A DNA stretch of 64,000 bases from Rothia aerolata. GTDB taxonomy: Bacteria; Actinomycetota; Actinomycetes; Actinomycetales; Micrococcaceae. Positions 30,305-38,757 of the stretch are shown one piece after another. The DNA lies in assembly GCF_014635585.1 (NCBI RefSeq), contig NZ_BMDC01000001.1, forward strand, positions 248,001-312,000, read 5' to 3'. Below the pieces are notes generated by a model. That model was not told where the DNA came from. It searched no databases and was given only the letters and a program-made list of their open reading frames with translations. Within the stretch, counting starts at the first letter, position 1. Each line of letters opens with the position of its first letter. The translations under genes and the position numbers were made by a program.

Positions 30305-31081
30305 TCAGCCTAACAGGCCCAGCCTCGCTGCACTGGATGCCGCCATGTAGAAACCTACGATCGCGGCGATCCACAGTAGCGTCACCTTCGCCTCGTATTG
30401 CGCGCGAACCATCACCCGGTGGAGCCTGACAAACATCTTGTCTCCCGTTACCGCAACGATTGCGCCGATGACGAGCGCGGGGAGGATCATGACGATGCAA
30501 TAGGAAGCCACCAACCCCATCCGCGCCGTATCCGTCAGATCCATGGTCTGAACAATGCCCATTGCTGCCAAGTATGGAAGCATGGTGGCCGCTTCGATAA
30601 CGGCTGCACCCAGGGCTAGGCCCACCATTCCAGTTGCCCCGGAACTCACACCCTTGGTAAGTCTGGTGGCAAGATTAGAGGGTGCTTCGTCATCTCCCAT
30701 CTCGGTCGTACCTGGGTGGGCTTCACCGGATGAGGCGGGAACGGGGGCAGGTTGCTTCGTGTCCATTGCAGTTGAGTTGGGCTTCACGGGTGAGGGTGAG
30801 AAGACGCCGAAGATCAGTAGCACCGCCCCTAAAACCAGTGTGATCCACGGAAACCACTTGGCCTGGCTAACCTGGACACTGAGGGTATCAATGAGGTTGA
30901 AGCCGAAAAGAATCGCCACCCCCAACGCGCAGTATGCTCCAGCGATGGTGCCAAGGTATGTGAGTAAGAGGTTCACTCGTACTCGGCGCCAAACAATAAT
31001 GAGGGCCAGGGGGATAACGAGCGTTCCTGCACTCAGACTGTCGACGAGAGCCAAGCCGATCAGTGGAAGGATATTAGTCAC
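30305..31081 (-). CDS. GAP-family (Sap/LysE-like) membrane protein
   Basis: 258 aa from GTG 31081 (MTNILPLIGLALVDSLSAGT) with GAGGAAACCC upstream; a longer frame would run through the regulator's operators. Six hydrophobic helices with a polar Pro/Glu-rich loop around residues 115-150, matching the actinobacterial GAP/SfLAP family (sulfolipid-1-addressing-type). Function unknown, small-molecule export suspected. Divergent from a TetR gene that probably controls it. Local codon use differs somewhat from the neighbours. Confidence 0.75.
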   Translation of the reverse strand: MTNILPLIGLALVDSLSAGTLVIPLALIIVWRRVRVNLLLTYLGTIAGAYCALGVAILFGFNLIDTLSVQVSQAKWFPWITLVLGAVLLIFGVFSPSPVKPNSTAMDTKQPAPVPASSGEAHPGTTEMGDDEAPSNLATRLTKGVSSGATGMVGLALGAAVIEAATMLPYLAAMGIVQTMDLTDTARMGLVASYCIVMILPALVIGAIVAVTGDKMFVRLHRVMVRAQYEAKVTLLWIAAIVGFYMAASSAARLGLLG

Positions 31082-31109
31082 GGGTTTCCTCGCGGTTGTC
31101 AATAAAATG

Positions 31110-31150
31110 TCATACGATCGTATGACATCATGAATTGATACGATTGTATG
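31110..31150. promoter_or_regulatory. tandem operators for the TetR regulator
   Basis: A perfect palindrome CATACGATCGTATG (31111-31124) and a near copy GATACGATTGTATG (31137-31150), 26 bp between centres, fill the gap between the divergent genes. This is a typical TetR-family autoregulatory arrangement. Confidence 0.85.
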
Positions 31151-31186
31151 AAAGCTATCTGCGCTATGCAAGCCTCGAGGAGGGCA

Positions 31187-31798
31187 ATGTCCCCAAGTAA
31201 GCACGCCACAGACCGTTCAACAGCCATCACCGGGAATGCCGCTGTTATCGCCGATTCAGCGATTAGGGTGATGGTTGAACAGGGTCTCGATGCGTTGAGT
31301 GTGCGTCACGTTGCCGCTGCTGCTCAAGTGGCACCGGGTACTGTCCAGTACCACATGGGTACGCGGGATGACATATTGGCCAAGGCGTTCATCCGCTCTG
31401 TGCAGAGACAGGAGGAGCGAACGCAACGACCTTCGGATTCGACCGATGTCTTAGAGCTTATGTGCATACGCCTGGCTGAGCTACTGCCCACCGGTCCGGT
31501 CCAGCGCGAGGACGCGGCTATGTGGGTGATCGTAGGGGCGGCGGCGTCAACGCGAGACTGGCTGGCTGACATGTATGACAGCGAGATCGCCTTATTTCGA
31601 GCACGAGTGGGTGATGCGCTTGTCGCAGCCCAGCGCCTGGATCAGCTGCGGTCCGGAATCACGCCGCAGCAGGGGGCACGCTTGGTGACAGCCCTTATCA
31701 ATGGGCTGACCTTGGACTATCTTAATGCATCCGGCGATGTCACGGAGCAACTGTTGGCTGATCTTCGGGCTGGGCTGGGGCTCATTGTGAAAGGGTGA
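31187..31798 (+). CDS. TetR-family transcriptional regulator
   Basis: 203 aa from ATG 31187 (MSPSKHATDRS), preceded by GAGGAGGG; an upstream in-frame ATG at 31148 would sit inside the second operator. The helix-turn-helix reads ALSVRHVAAAAQVAPGTVQYHMGTRDD, followed by an all-helical ligand domain. Likely represses the divergent membrane protein through the CATACGATCGTATG sites. Confidence 0.88.
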   Translation: MSPSKHATDRSTAITGNAAVIADSAIRVMVEQGLDALSVRHVAAAAQVAPGTVQYHMGTRDDILAKAFIRSVQRQEERTQRPSDSTDVLELMCIRLAELLPTGPVQREDAAMWVIVGAAASTRDWLADMYDSEIALFRARVGDALVAAQRLDQLRSGITPQQGARLVTALINGLTLDYLNASGDVTEQLLADLRAGLGLIVKG

Positions 31799-31862
31799 GT
31801 ATGGAGGTTGAATAGCAGGGAATATGCTCACCGGTACATCTGTGGTCTACGGCTCTATTTGG

Positions 31863-32477
31863 TTATTCGGAGTCAAGACCGCGGGCGGTGAGCGCGTCCC
31901 CGGTTTGCTGGGCAAAGCCCACCGCAGAAATCACCCAGGGAACCATAAGCCGGTGGGGTGCGGGTTTGACGCCGCGGGCCTGGGCCGCCTGGGTGAGCAC
32001 GGTGTACTCGTTGAAGAGCACGGGAATCGAGCGAATCATCAGCGCCAGGGCAAGTGCAAACCGTTCGGTGGGAATCCCCAGCTTCTTCAGCGGAGAAATC
32101 AAGGTCATCAAACCGTCAATCATGGCGGGAATTGCCGTGGTGGTCAGAAGAATCCGCGAGTAGGCAATCATGGTGAAGAGGGTTAGCAGGACGTCGCCGC
32201 CGGAGGCAAGCGCGCCGGTGAAGGTGTAGTAGCCCACCAGCACCAGTAGAATCCAGCGCAGGGGAGCGAAAGATGCCCACCAGGACTTTGGGCTAATACC
32301 CGCCAGTAGACCCAGCACCATCACAAAAAGAAAGGCACCGAGAGATACCTGCCAGCTTCGGGTGAAGGCAAGCAACAAACTCAAGACCACTAGAAGTAGA
32401 GCTTTGAGCCAGAGCGGTGCCCGGTGCATAAGGGTGCTTCCCGGTACAAAATAGCCGAAGAGTTTTTGACCGGTCAT
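31863..32477 (-). CDS. bioN: ECF transporter transmembrane subunit (biotin, BioN/EcfT)
   Basis: 204 aa, about five hydrophobic helices. Two Ala-Arg-Gly coupling motifs (AAQARGVKP and LTARGLD) that contact the ATPase in EcfT proteins. Start overlaps the ATPase stop by 4 nt. With bioY and ecfA forms a complete biotin uptake system. Confidence 0.9.
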   Translation of the reverse strand: MTGQKLFGYFVPGSTLMHRAPLWLKALLLVVLSLLLAFTRSWQVSLGAFLFVMVLGLLAGISPKSWWASFAPLRWILLVLVGYYTFTGALASGGDVLLTLFTMIAYSRILLTTTAIPAMIDGLMTLISPLKKLGIPTERFALALALMIRSIPVLFNEYTVLTQAAQARGVKPAPHRLMVPWVISAVGFAQQTGDALTARGLDSE

Positions 32478-33277
32478 GCGCGCTTACTGCCTGCCGACTG
32501 CTGGCCCGCAGGCTCAGTTTCTTCATCGGGAAAGCCCACCGCGCACCAGTTCCGATAGATGGTGACCATCTCGGGGCCAGCACCCTGGGCAATCACCCGG
32601 CCATTACTGACGATAATCGCCTGCTGGCAGGTTTCTGCCAGCTCGAGGTCGTGGGTGGAAATCACCAGCTGTTGGTCTAGTGTGCCCAGCAGGTCAATCA
32701 GACGCGACCGGTTCCGTAAATCCAGCAGGGTGGTGGGCTCATCCAAGAGCAGGATTGAAGGCTCAACCGCCAAGACAGAGGTGAGCGCCACTAGCTGCTG
32801 CTCACCGCCGGAGAGGTCATAGACGCTGGCGTGGGCGCGGTGCCCCAGCCCCCGGGACTCCAGAAGTTCCAGGGCACGGGCCTTACGCTCGACGGGGTCA
32901 GCGATGATAGAGCGCAGCGAAAGCTCAACATCTTCGGTGGGAGTGGGCATGATGAGCTGCGCCAGCGGGTTAGAAAAGAGCAGGCCGACCCGTGACCGCA
33001 CCGCCGCCTCGTGGCCAGCTACCTCGACGCCGTCCACCAGCACCTGCCCGAAGGCAGGGGAGTAGATGCCGTTGACCAGCTTCAGTAGGGAGGACTTGCC
33101 GGAACCGTTGAGTCCCAGCACCGCTGTCGAAGGAGCCTTGAGGTCGCAGGTGACATCGGAAACAATGGCCCGCTGCCCCTCAGAATCCATGCAGGTGACA
33201 TTCTTAAAGGCGATACCCGCCCCCTGTGCAAAGGAAGGAGCGGGTAGCGCTGAAGAGTTCTTCTTCCAGAAAACCAT
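32474..33277 (-). CDS. bioM: ECF transporter ATPase (biotin, BioM/EcfA)
   Basis: 267 aa, ATG start one codon inside a TTG. Walker A GLNGSGKSS, signature DLSGGEQQLVAL, Walker B ILLLDEPTTLLD, with Q-loop FSNPLAQL. Energises BioYN. Sits 8 nt after bioY and overlaps bioN. Confidence 0.92.
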   Translation of the reverse strand: MVFWKKNSSALPAPSFAQGAGIAFKNVTCMDSEGQRAIVSDVTCDLKAPSTAVLGLNGSGKSSLLKLVNGIYSPAFGQVLVDGVEVAGHEAAVRSRVGLLFSNPLAQLIMPTPTEDVELSLRSIIADPVERKARALELLESRGLGHRAHASVYDLSGGEQQLVALTSVLAVEPSILLLDEPTTLLDLRNRSRLIDLLGTLDQQLVISTHDLELAETCQQAIIVSNGRVIAQGAGPEMVTIYRNWCAVGFPDEETEPAGQQSAGSKRA

Positions 33278-33285
33278 CAATAACC

Positions 33286-33870
33286 CTATGCAGCCAGCTG
33301 CCTAAATGCTCGGTGCACTGCCACAGAAATCAGAGATGCAACAACACCCTTGATGAGGTCGCCGGGAATGTAGATCATGGCGGCGGCAAAAGCAGCGCCG
33401 AAGGAGAGGTGGCCGTTGATCATGATGCCGGCGATACCCATACCGGTGATGACCACCAGGGCAACACAGGTGGCAACAAACTGGCCGAAGAAACCGGCAA
33501 AACCGGTGCGGAACTTACGAATCAGCAGGTAGGCCACAAAACCGGCAACCACACCGGCCACCGGGTAAGACAGCAGGTAGCCTGCTGCGGGGCCAGCCAG
33601 CGAACCTACACCGGAACCACCGCCGGCGAAGACCGGCAGGCCAATAAAACCGGCAATCAGGTAGAGGGCGCAGGCAGCACCACCGCGCCAGGGGCCCAGC
33701 ACCAGCAGGGCAATGTAGACGCCCAGGGTCTGCAAAGTGATGGGAACGCCCACCGGACCCACAGCAATAGCGGGCATCAGGGCGCAGGCAGCAATCAAGG
33801 CTGCAAACACAGCAACCAGGGCAATATTCATACCGGTCGACGTCGACCGAGCAGCAACAGAAGTAGTCAT
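33286..33870 (-). CDS. bioY: BioY, biotin-binding S component
   Basis: 194 aa, MTTSVAARSTSTGMN. Start set by the family N-terminus; the frame is open further upstream but crosses the promoter and operator. Six hydrophobic helices; motifs PVGVPITLQTLGVYIALLVLG and YPVAGVVAGFVA match BioY. First gene of the bioY-bioM-bioN operon, controlled by a BioQ-like site. Confidence 0.93.
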   Translation of the reverse strand: MTTSVAARSTSTGMNIALVAVFAALIAACALMPAIAVGPVGVPITLQTLGVYIALLVLGPWRGGAACALYLIAGFIGLPVFAGGGSGVGSLAGPAAGYLLSYPVAGVVAGFVAYLLIRKFRTGFAGFFGQFVATCVALVVITGMGIAGIMINGHLSFGAAFAAAMIYIPGDLIKGVVASLISVAVHRAFRQLAA

Positions 33871-33890
33871 AGCCAACACTATAAACAAAA

Positions 33891-33905
33891 TTGAACACCG
33901 TTCAA
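33891..33905. promoter_or_regulatory. BioQ-type biotin operator
   Basis: Perfect inverted repeat TTGAACACCGTTCAA, containing TGAAC-N3-GTTCA, the recognition pattern described for the TetR-family biotin regulator BioQ in actinobacteria. It lies 21 nt upstream of the bioY start. Confidence 0.85.
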
Positions 33906-34003
33906 AATTGACTAAGCCCACCCATCTTACCCCACAGAAAACCACAAAATCCGAGTAGACTAGAACACCGGAAACAAAACCAAACGCATAAGGAAACAAA
34001 CCC

Positions 34004-35602
34004 TTGATCACAGTCTCCAACCTCGAACTGCGCGCTGGCGCCCGCCTGCTGATGGAAGACGTAAACTTCCGCATCGATAAGGGAGACAAAATTGGTTTGG
34101 TGGGCCGCAATGGCGCCGGTAAAACCACCATGACCAAGGTGCTGGCTGGGCTGACTCTGCCCGCAGACGGTACCGTGAGCAGGAACGGCAAGATTGGCTA
34201 CCTGCCCCAGGATCCCAAGGTGGAGAACATAGAGCAACTGGCTAAAGACCGTATTTTCTCCGCTAGAAACCTCGACGGCGTGGCCCGAAAAATGCGCCAG
34301 GCCCAGGAGATGATGGCCTCGGATAATCCGGCGGAGCACGCCAAAGGTATGCGCCGCTATGATCGGCTGGAGGCCGAGTTCATCGCCGGCGGCGGCTACG
34401 CGGCGGAGTCTGAGGCCGCCACTATTACTCACAACCTCGATTTGCCCGAGCGGATTCTCAACCAGCCGCTCTCAACGCTTTCGGGCGGTCAGCGTCGTCG
34501 TGTGGAGCTGGCCCGCATTCTTTTCTCTGATGCCGACACCATGCTGCTGGACGAGCCCACCAACCACCTGGACGCTGACTCCGTGATGTGGCTGCGCGAC
34601 TTCCTGAAGAATTTTCAGGGCGGCCTCTTGGTGATTAGCCATGATGTTGAGCTGATGGAGCTGGTGGTCAACAAGGTGCTTTACCTCGATGCCAACCGCT
34701 GCGTGATTGACGTGTACAACATGGGCTGGAAGAACTACCTGATGCAGCGCGAGCAGGACGAAGCCCGCCGCAAGCGCGAGCGCGCCAATGCTGAGAAGAA
34801 GGCTTCTGCTCTGATGGAGCAGGCGGAGAAGATGCGCGCTAAGGCAACCAAGGCGGTGGCGGCGCAGCAGATGATCAAGCGGGCCGAGAAGCTGATGCGG
34901 GGGCTGGAAGAGGAGCGCCAGGTAGACCGGGTAGCTCATATCCGCTTCCCCGAGCCCGCTCCCTGCGGCAAGACTCCGCTGAGCGCTGAGGGGCTGTCAA
35001 AGTCCTACGGTTCGCTGGAGATTTTTACCGATGTTGAGCTGGCGATTGACCGCGGTTCGCGCGTGGTGGTGCTGGGTCTCAACGGTGCCGGTAAGACCAC
35101 CCTGCTGCGGATGCTGGCCAAGGTCACCGAGCCCGATACCGGTGAGGTGGTCTACGGTCACGGCGTGAAGGTGGGTTATTTCGCCCAGGAGCACGAGATT
35201 TTGGACGGCGAGCGGTCGGTTCTCGAGAATATGCAGTCTGCCGCCCCCGACTTAGACGCCACCCGCTGCCGCACGATTCTCGGTTCCTTCCTCTTTTCGG
35301 GGGACGATGTCGATAAGCCGGCGGGTGTGCTCTCGGGCGGTGAGAAAACCCGCTTGTCCCTGGCGACCCTGGTTGCGTCTCAGGCCAATGTTCTGCTGTT
35401 GGATGAGCCCACCAACAACCTCGATCCTGCCTCGCGGGAGGAGATTCTCAACGCTCTGAAGAACTACGAGGGTGCCATTGTGATGGTCTCCCACGATGAG
35501 GGCGCGGTCGAGGCGCTGGACCCCGAGCGAGTGCTGATGCTGCCCGATGCCGTGGAGGATCTCTGGTCTAAGGACTACCAAGATTTGATTGCGCTGGCCT
35601 AG
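34004..35602 (+). CDS. ABC-F family ATPase
   Basis: 532 aa, TTG start after AAGGAAAC. Two ABC domains in one soluble chain: first Walker A GRNGAGKTT and signature LSGGQRRRVELA; second GLNGAGKTT and LSGGEKTRLSLA. They are joined by a charged linker (residues about 245-300, rich in Glu/Lys/Arg/Ala) as in ABC-F ribosome-associated factors. No membrane segments or permease. Translation factor or antibiotic-protection role is family inference. Divergent from bioY. Confidence 0.92.
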   Translation: MITVSNLELRAGARLLMEDVNFRIDKGDKIGLVGRNGAGKTTMTKVLAGLTLPADGTVSRNGKIGYLPQDPKVENIEQLAKDRIFSARNLDGVARKMRQAQEMMASDNPAEHAKGMRRYDRLEAEFIAGGGYAAESEAATITHNLDLPERILNQPLSTLSGGQRRRVELARILFSDADTMLLDEPTNHLDADSVMWLRDFLKNFQGGLLVISHDVELMELVVNKVLYLDANRCVIDVYNMGWKNYLMQREQDEARRKRERANAEKKASALMEQAEKMRAKATKAVAAQQMIKRAEKLMRGLEEERQVDRVAHIRFPEPAPCGKTPLSAEGLSKSYGSLEIFTDVELAIDRGSRVVVLGLNGAGKTTLLRMLAKVTEPDTGEVVYGHGVKVGYFAQEHEILDGERSVLENMQSAAPDLDATRCRTILGSFLFSGDDVDKPAGVLSGGEKTRLSLATLVASQANVLLLDEPTNNLDPASREEILNALKNYEGAIVMVSHDEGAVEALDPERVLMLPDAVEDLWSKDYQDLIALA

Positions 35603-35617
35603 TTTTCGCGCCGGTAG

Positions 35618-35682
35618 AGACCTGTCAATTTAAAACATACGAACCAATAGTCTTGTATGTCTTAAGTTGACAGGTCTTTTTG
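35618..35682 (+). terminator. strong terminator after the ABC-F gene
   Basis: Long stem AGACCTGTCAA.TTAA..ACATAC / GTATGT..TTAAGTTGACAGGTCT followed by TTTTTG, 16 nt after the stop. Confidence 0.88.
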
Positions 35683-35734
35683 TGAAGTATGGCATGGACT
35701 ATGCAGACGATAGCCGTGTTTGCGCCGTCCAAAA

Positions 35735-35752
35735 GATAACGATTTGGTAACG
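35735..35752 (+). promoter_or_regulatory. direct repeat ATAACG-N5-GTAACG
   Basis: Two near-identical hexamers 11 bp apart lie about 24 bp upstream of a promoter. The pattern resembles direct-repeat sites of OmpR-family response regulators such as MtrA; this is a visual comparison only. Confidence 0.35.
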
Positions 35753-35775
35753 AAATGGATAAATTGTGGGGGCCA

Positions 35776-35804
35776 TTGAACCATTTACGGCGCCACTCTA
35801 GACT
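35776..35804 (+). promoter_or_regulatory. sigma-A-type promoter for the 30-aa ORF
   Basis: -35 TTGAAC and -10 TAGACT separated by exactly 17 bp. Predicted start near 35811, giving a leader of about 97 nt. The leader has a hairpin AGGAAGTT / AACTTTCCT and a perfect CCAACA-AAGA-TGTTGG stem-loop just before the ribosome site. Confidence 0.6.
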
Positions 35805-35907
35805 GAAAGTGTGCCGAGGAAGTTCCCCATAACTTTCCTAGAGGCAGCAAGGTTTTACCCAAAGCTACCAACAAAGATGTTGGCGGCAGGAGAGATAAGG
35901 AAACTAT

Positions 35908-36000
35908 ATGTTCGATTCACCTTTCGCAATGTATCCCGCAGCAGCTGACACCGAAGGTGCAGAGGTAGATGTCTTCTGGACCGAGGAAGACGACGCATAA
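35908..36000 (+). CDS. 30-residue acidic small protein or peptide, unknown
   Basis: ATG with AAGGA 7 nt upstream; begins MFDSPFAMYP and ends VFWTEEDDA. The gene stands alone between two terminators and has its own promoter and structured leader, which argues that it is expressed. It is acidic, has no cysteine, no signal peptide and no membrane segment. A terminator follows at 36043, so it is not a leader peptide for a downstream gene. I do not recognise the family; it could be a small regulator or a precursor peptide. Confidence 0.55.
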   Translation: MFDSPFAMYPAAADTEGAEVDVFWTEEDDA

Positions 36001-36042
36001 AACTTTCGGTATCAATACAACTGATACGAGCGTCTTGCGCGA

Positions 36043-36077
36043 GTGGAGGAGCCTCATGGCTCCTCCACTTTTCTTTT
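36043..36077 (+). terminator. strong terminator after the small ORF
   Basis: Perfect 11-bp stem GTGGAGGAGCC / GGCTCCTCCAC with TCAT loop, then TTTTCTTTT. Confidence 0.93.
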
Positions 36078-36083
36078 AAGGAT

Positions 36084-36785
36084 CTAGGCAGTAAGGGGCG
36101 GGGCGAAGCCCAGAATTTCGGCCGAAACAAAGAGAATATAGCCGCACAGTAGAAGGCACAGCGCTTTTTCCCGCCGGGAGCCGGCGTCTCCCAGAATCGG
36201 CAGGGCCATATAGCCAGATTTGCGCCAGAGACGGGAGGCAAAAGCCGGTTTAAGGGTCAGGGGCCACAGCGGGTTGACGCCGCGAGTGGTCAGTAGGTCT
36301 CCCATGATATGCACGGTAGCCCCCACACCAATAGCCAGGGGAAGGACTGCCAAAGAGTCGGTCACCCAGGCGAAGTAGCCCAGGCCCACCGCGCCCAGCC
36401 AGCCTCCCGGTGCCCCCAAAACCCGTAGGGCCAACCCGCCGGTGTAGGCGGCAAGAAAGATAGAGATCCAGGGAATACCCTCATAGGTGAGTTTTTGCGC
36501 GCCGATTGCCACGGCCCAGAAGACAAGCACACCCAGAATGGAGTGGGTGCCCTTGCGGTGGCCACCGCTGATCGCCGCAACAATCCCGGAAATCCAGCCG
36601 GAAATAGGAGGAATCGAGTGAGCAATACTGCCGTTTTTATGGTCAATATCGGGCAGCATACCGGCACCGGCGCAGGCAAGAGTGGTCACCACCAGGCTGG
36701 GAGTATCGGCAACACTCACCACCCCCAGGTGGTTGAGGGCAAGCCAGCCCGCTGCTGCACTTACGGTATGGGAATAGCCCATCAT
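36084..36785 (-). CDS. membrane-bound metal-dependent hydrolase (YdjM/LexA-binding family)
   Basis: 233 aa, start at ATG ATG GGC (36785 or 36782). Conserved metal-ligand motifs MGYSHTVSAAAGW, LPDIDHKNGS and GGHRKGTHS, and later TVHIMGDLLTTRGVNPLWPL, are those of the DUF457/YdjM family. Several hydrophobic helices. The biochemical function of the family is unclear. Probably a single-gene unit. Confidence 0.85.
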   Translation of the reverse strand: MMGYSHTVSAAAGWLALNHLGVVSVADTPSLVVTTLACAGAGMLPDIDHKNGSIAHSIPPISGWISGIVAAISGGHRKGTHSILGVLVFWAVAIGAQKLTYEGIPWISIFLAAYTGGLALRVLGAPGGWLGAVGLGYFAWVTDSLAVLPLAIGVGATVHIMGDLLTTRGVNPLWPLTLKPAFASRLWRKSGYMALPILGDAGSRREKALCLLLCGYILFVSAEILGFAPPLTA

Positions 36786-36827
36786 GACCAATCAACCACC
36801 CTAGACTCGGCGAAAAACAACACCAAA

Positions 36828-36871
36828 GAAAATACCACAGTTCGAACACATCTTCGAACCGTGGTATTTTC
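36828..36871. terminator. bidirectional terminator-like palindrome
   Basis: Stem AAAATACCACAGTTCGAA / TTCGAACCGTGGTATTTT with 6-nt loop lies between SURF1 and the hydrolase, both on the minus strand. It would end the SURF1 transcript. Confidence 0.85.
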
Positions 36872-36878
36872 TCCTGCG

Positions 36879-37862
36879 CTAGGAAAGCTTCTCTAGGGAA
36901 TCAAGATAGGCATCTTCAAGTTCCTCATCTGTTGGCTGACTTCTCTTCTTGGCCAGCTTGGGCCGAACGATGGCTTTCATATGAGCCGGCATATCATCAA
37001 CCATCTCCATCTTACGGAGAAGCACCGATTCATCTTCCTCGCCAATATAGTTGCCCTCAGCGTCGTAGAACTGGCTATAGTAGGCATCCAGTTCAGCGGC
37101 CACCTGAGCATCCAGCTCATCGTTGCGCACCTTCTGACGAGCCAACCAGGCAAAAGCCACATAGGCACCGGCTGCAAAAACATACCACTGCACCGAATAG
37201 GAAAGATTGGGGCCCGTATCCAAATCCGGCTTCACAAAAGGTTCAGGGGTCACCGCAGCCGCGGGATCCTCACTCACCAGCTGCCCATACGCCTGATCAT
37301 CTACATCAAGCCCGGTCAAAGCAGCAATAGTCGGCAAATGAATCGATGCAACCTGCCCCTCAACCGCAGACTTACCCGTATCCATCTCACCGTTATGAAC
37401 CCGGGCAGTCACCGTTACCTCGCCAGCCGGGGGAGCAGGAACCTCACCGGCAGGCTTCGAAGCATCCATATCATCAGCAACTAGCCAACCCCGGTCAATC
37501 ACAACAACATTGCCCTGAACAGTCTCAAAAGGCACCAGCACCTCAAAACCATTCAGACCCTCATAGGGACGATTCCGTACCAGTAGCTGATTCTCCGTCA
37601 GATAGTGCCCCCGCATCTCCACCGGATGCCACAGGTTAGCCTGCTCAAAATCAGAAAACAAAGACTGATCATCAGCAAAACGATAGGGCTGAGCATCATA
37701 ATTATCGGTAATCAAAGAATTACGATAATCCAACTCCTCCTTACGCCCCATCTGCCAACCGGCAAGATACACACAAATCAGCGAAAAAATCACGGCAAAA
37801 ATAAAGCCGGCAATCCACTTACCAGTGAAAAGAAAACGGTACACCGATAGATTCCTCAGCAC
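36879..37862 (-). CDS. SURF1-family cytochrome oxidase biogenesis protein
   Basis: 327 aa, GTG start overlapping the preceding gene by 7 nt. An N-terminal membrane helix (WIAGFIFAVIFSLICVYLAGW) and a C-terminal one (WYVFAAGAYVAFAWLARQ) bracket a periplasmic-type domain with NRPYEGLNGFEVLVPF and VVVIDRGWL. SURF1 helps insert heme A into cytochrome oxidase, matching ctaA/ctaB in this window. An extra charged C-terminal tail of about 70 aa is present. Confidence 0.88.
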   Translation of the reverse strand: MLRNLSVYRFLFTGKWIAGFIFAVIFSLICVYLAGWQMGRKEELDYRNSLITDNYDAQPYRFADDQSLFSDFEQANLWHPVEMRGHYLTENQLLVRNRPYEGLNGFEVLVPFETVQGNVVVIDRGWLVADDMDASKPAGEVPAPPAGEVTVTARVHNGEMDTGKSAVEGQVASIHLPTIAALTGLDVDDQAYGQLVSEDPAAAVTPEPFVKPDLDTGPNLSYSVQWYVFAAGAYVAFAWLARQKVRNDELDAQVAAELDAYYSQFYDAEGNYIGEEDESVLLRKMEMVDDMPAHMKAIVRPKLAKKRSQPTDEELEDAYLDSLEKLS

Positions 37863-38110
37863 TCACCAGCCTCCAAAGGCCTAGTCTGCTTCCAAAAAGA
37901 ACGCGCCTTCAAAAAATCCTGCAAATACACCCGGTGCTCATCACACGCCAACCACGACTTCCGCCGCTCAGGAGCATGAATCTTCGGATTATTCCACAAA
38001 ATCTCCCACCGAGCAGTCGCCAGACAACCCTTCCGAGAACACCGAAGAACCGGCAACTCATCGCTCTCAGCCGCCGCCGAAGAACCGGACAAAGAACCCA
38101 AAACATCCAT
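37856..38110 (-). CDS. small zinc-ribbon-like protein, actinobacterial conserved
   Basis: 84 aa from ATG 38110 (AAGGGTGG upstream); a longer start at 38146 is possible. CSRKGCLATARWEILWNNP and WLACDEHR suggest a zinc-binding knuckle made from CxxxxC and CxxH. Conserved next to SURF1 in actinobacteria as I recall; sometimes labelled acetone carboxylase without basis. Function unknown, possibly linked to oxidase assembly. Confidence 0.65.
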   Translation of the reverse strand: MDVLGSLSGSSAAAESDELPVLRCSRKGCLATARWEILWNNPKIHAPERRKSWLACDEHRVYLQDFLKARSFWKQTRPLEAGEC

Positions 38111-38155
38111 CACAAACCACCCTTCACACTCAACCAAGCCGCCCAACGCGACAAA

Positions 38156-38605
38156 CTACTTGCCGCCGTCCTCAACAACCTCGCCCTCAATCCAATCCTC
38201 ACTCTGCCAATCCGCAGAAGACCCACCGGCGCCCGCGCTCGCTGCCTCAGCCTTATCCTGCTGAACCTTCTCAGCGGCAGCCAGCTGGAGCAATTGCTCC
38301 TGCGTCAGATAGGCAGAAAAATCCCCGTGACTGTGCTGACGATCATGGCCATTGGCTAACACCACAGCAATCCAGGGAAGCAAACCAGCACCGGCAATGC
38401 AGAGCCACATTACCCAACCATCGGTGTAGAGGGCACCCACAATGCAGACAATGCGCAGAAACATCTTGAAAGCGTAAGACTTAAAACGATAGTCCACGCT
38501 CTCCGAATGCCGAGACTCCGCATTGGTAATCGAGTGCACCTCAGGCTCATCAGCCGAATAACCAAAGGCTTTGAGATCATCGGCAGTCCAATATTTCTCA
38601 GACAT
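38156..38605 (-). CDS. DUF3099 membrane protein
   Basis: 149 aa from ATG 38605 with GGAGGG upstream. Pattern HSITNAESRHSESVDYRFKSYAFKMFLRIVC followed by two hydrophobic helices and ending IAVVLANGHDRQ is the DUF3099 signature. C-terminal tail is acidic and Ala/Gly-rich. Function unknown. Upstream gene of the zinc-ribbon/SURF1 set. Confidence 0.8.
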   Translation of the reverse strand: MSEKYWTADDLKAFGYSADEPEVHSITNAESRHSESVDYRFKSYAFKMFLRIVCIVGALYTDGWVMWLCIAGAGLLPWIAVVLANGHDRQHSHGDFSAYLTQEQLLQLAAAEKVQQDKAEAASAGAGGSSADWQSEDWIEGEVVEDGGK

Positions 38606-38757
38606 GCACCCTCCGAACACCAACCGGCTACCTGCCAGTTCTAACAGTTTCCTTCCAGTCTAAAACTTTCCGCAAGCGGATACGATGTTAGTGCCTCATC
38701 GACCGTGCAAAAGCGCGTAAGATTGCAGAGAATAGTAGTCAACGAAAAGGTAAATCC

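Noticed and set aside
35678-35907. c-di-AMP (ydaO-type) riboswitch ahead of the small ORF
   Set aside because: The leader has hairpins, but I cannot match the conserved ydaO core; left as an unassigned structured leader.
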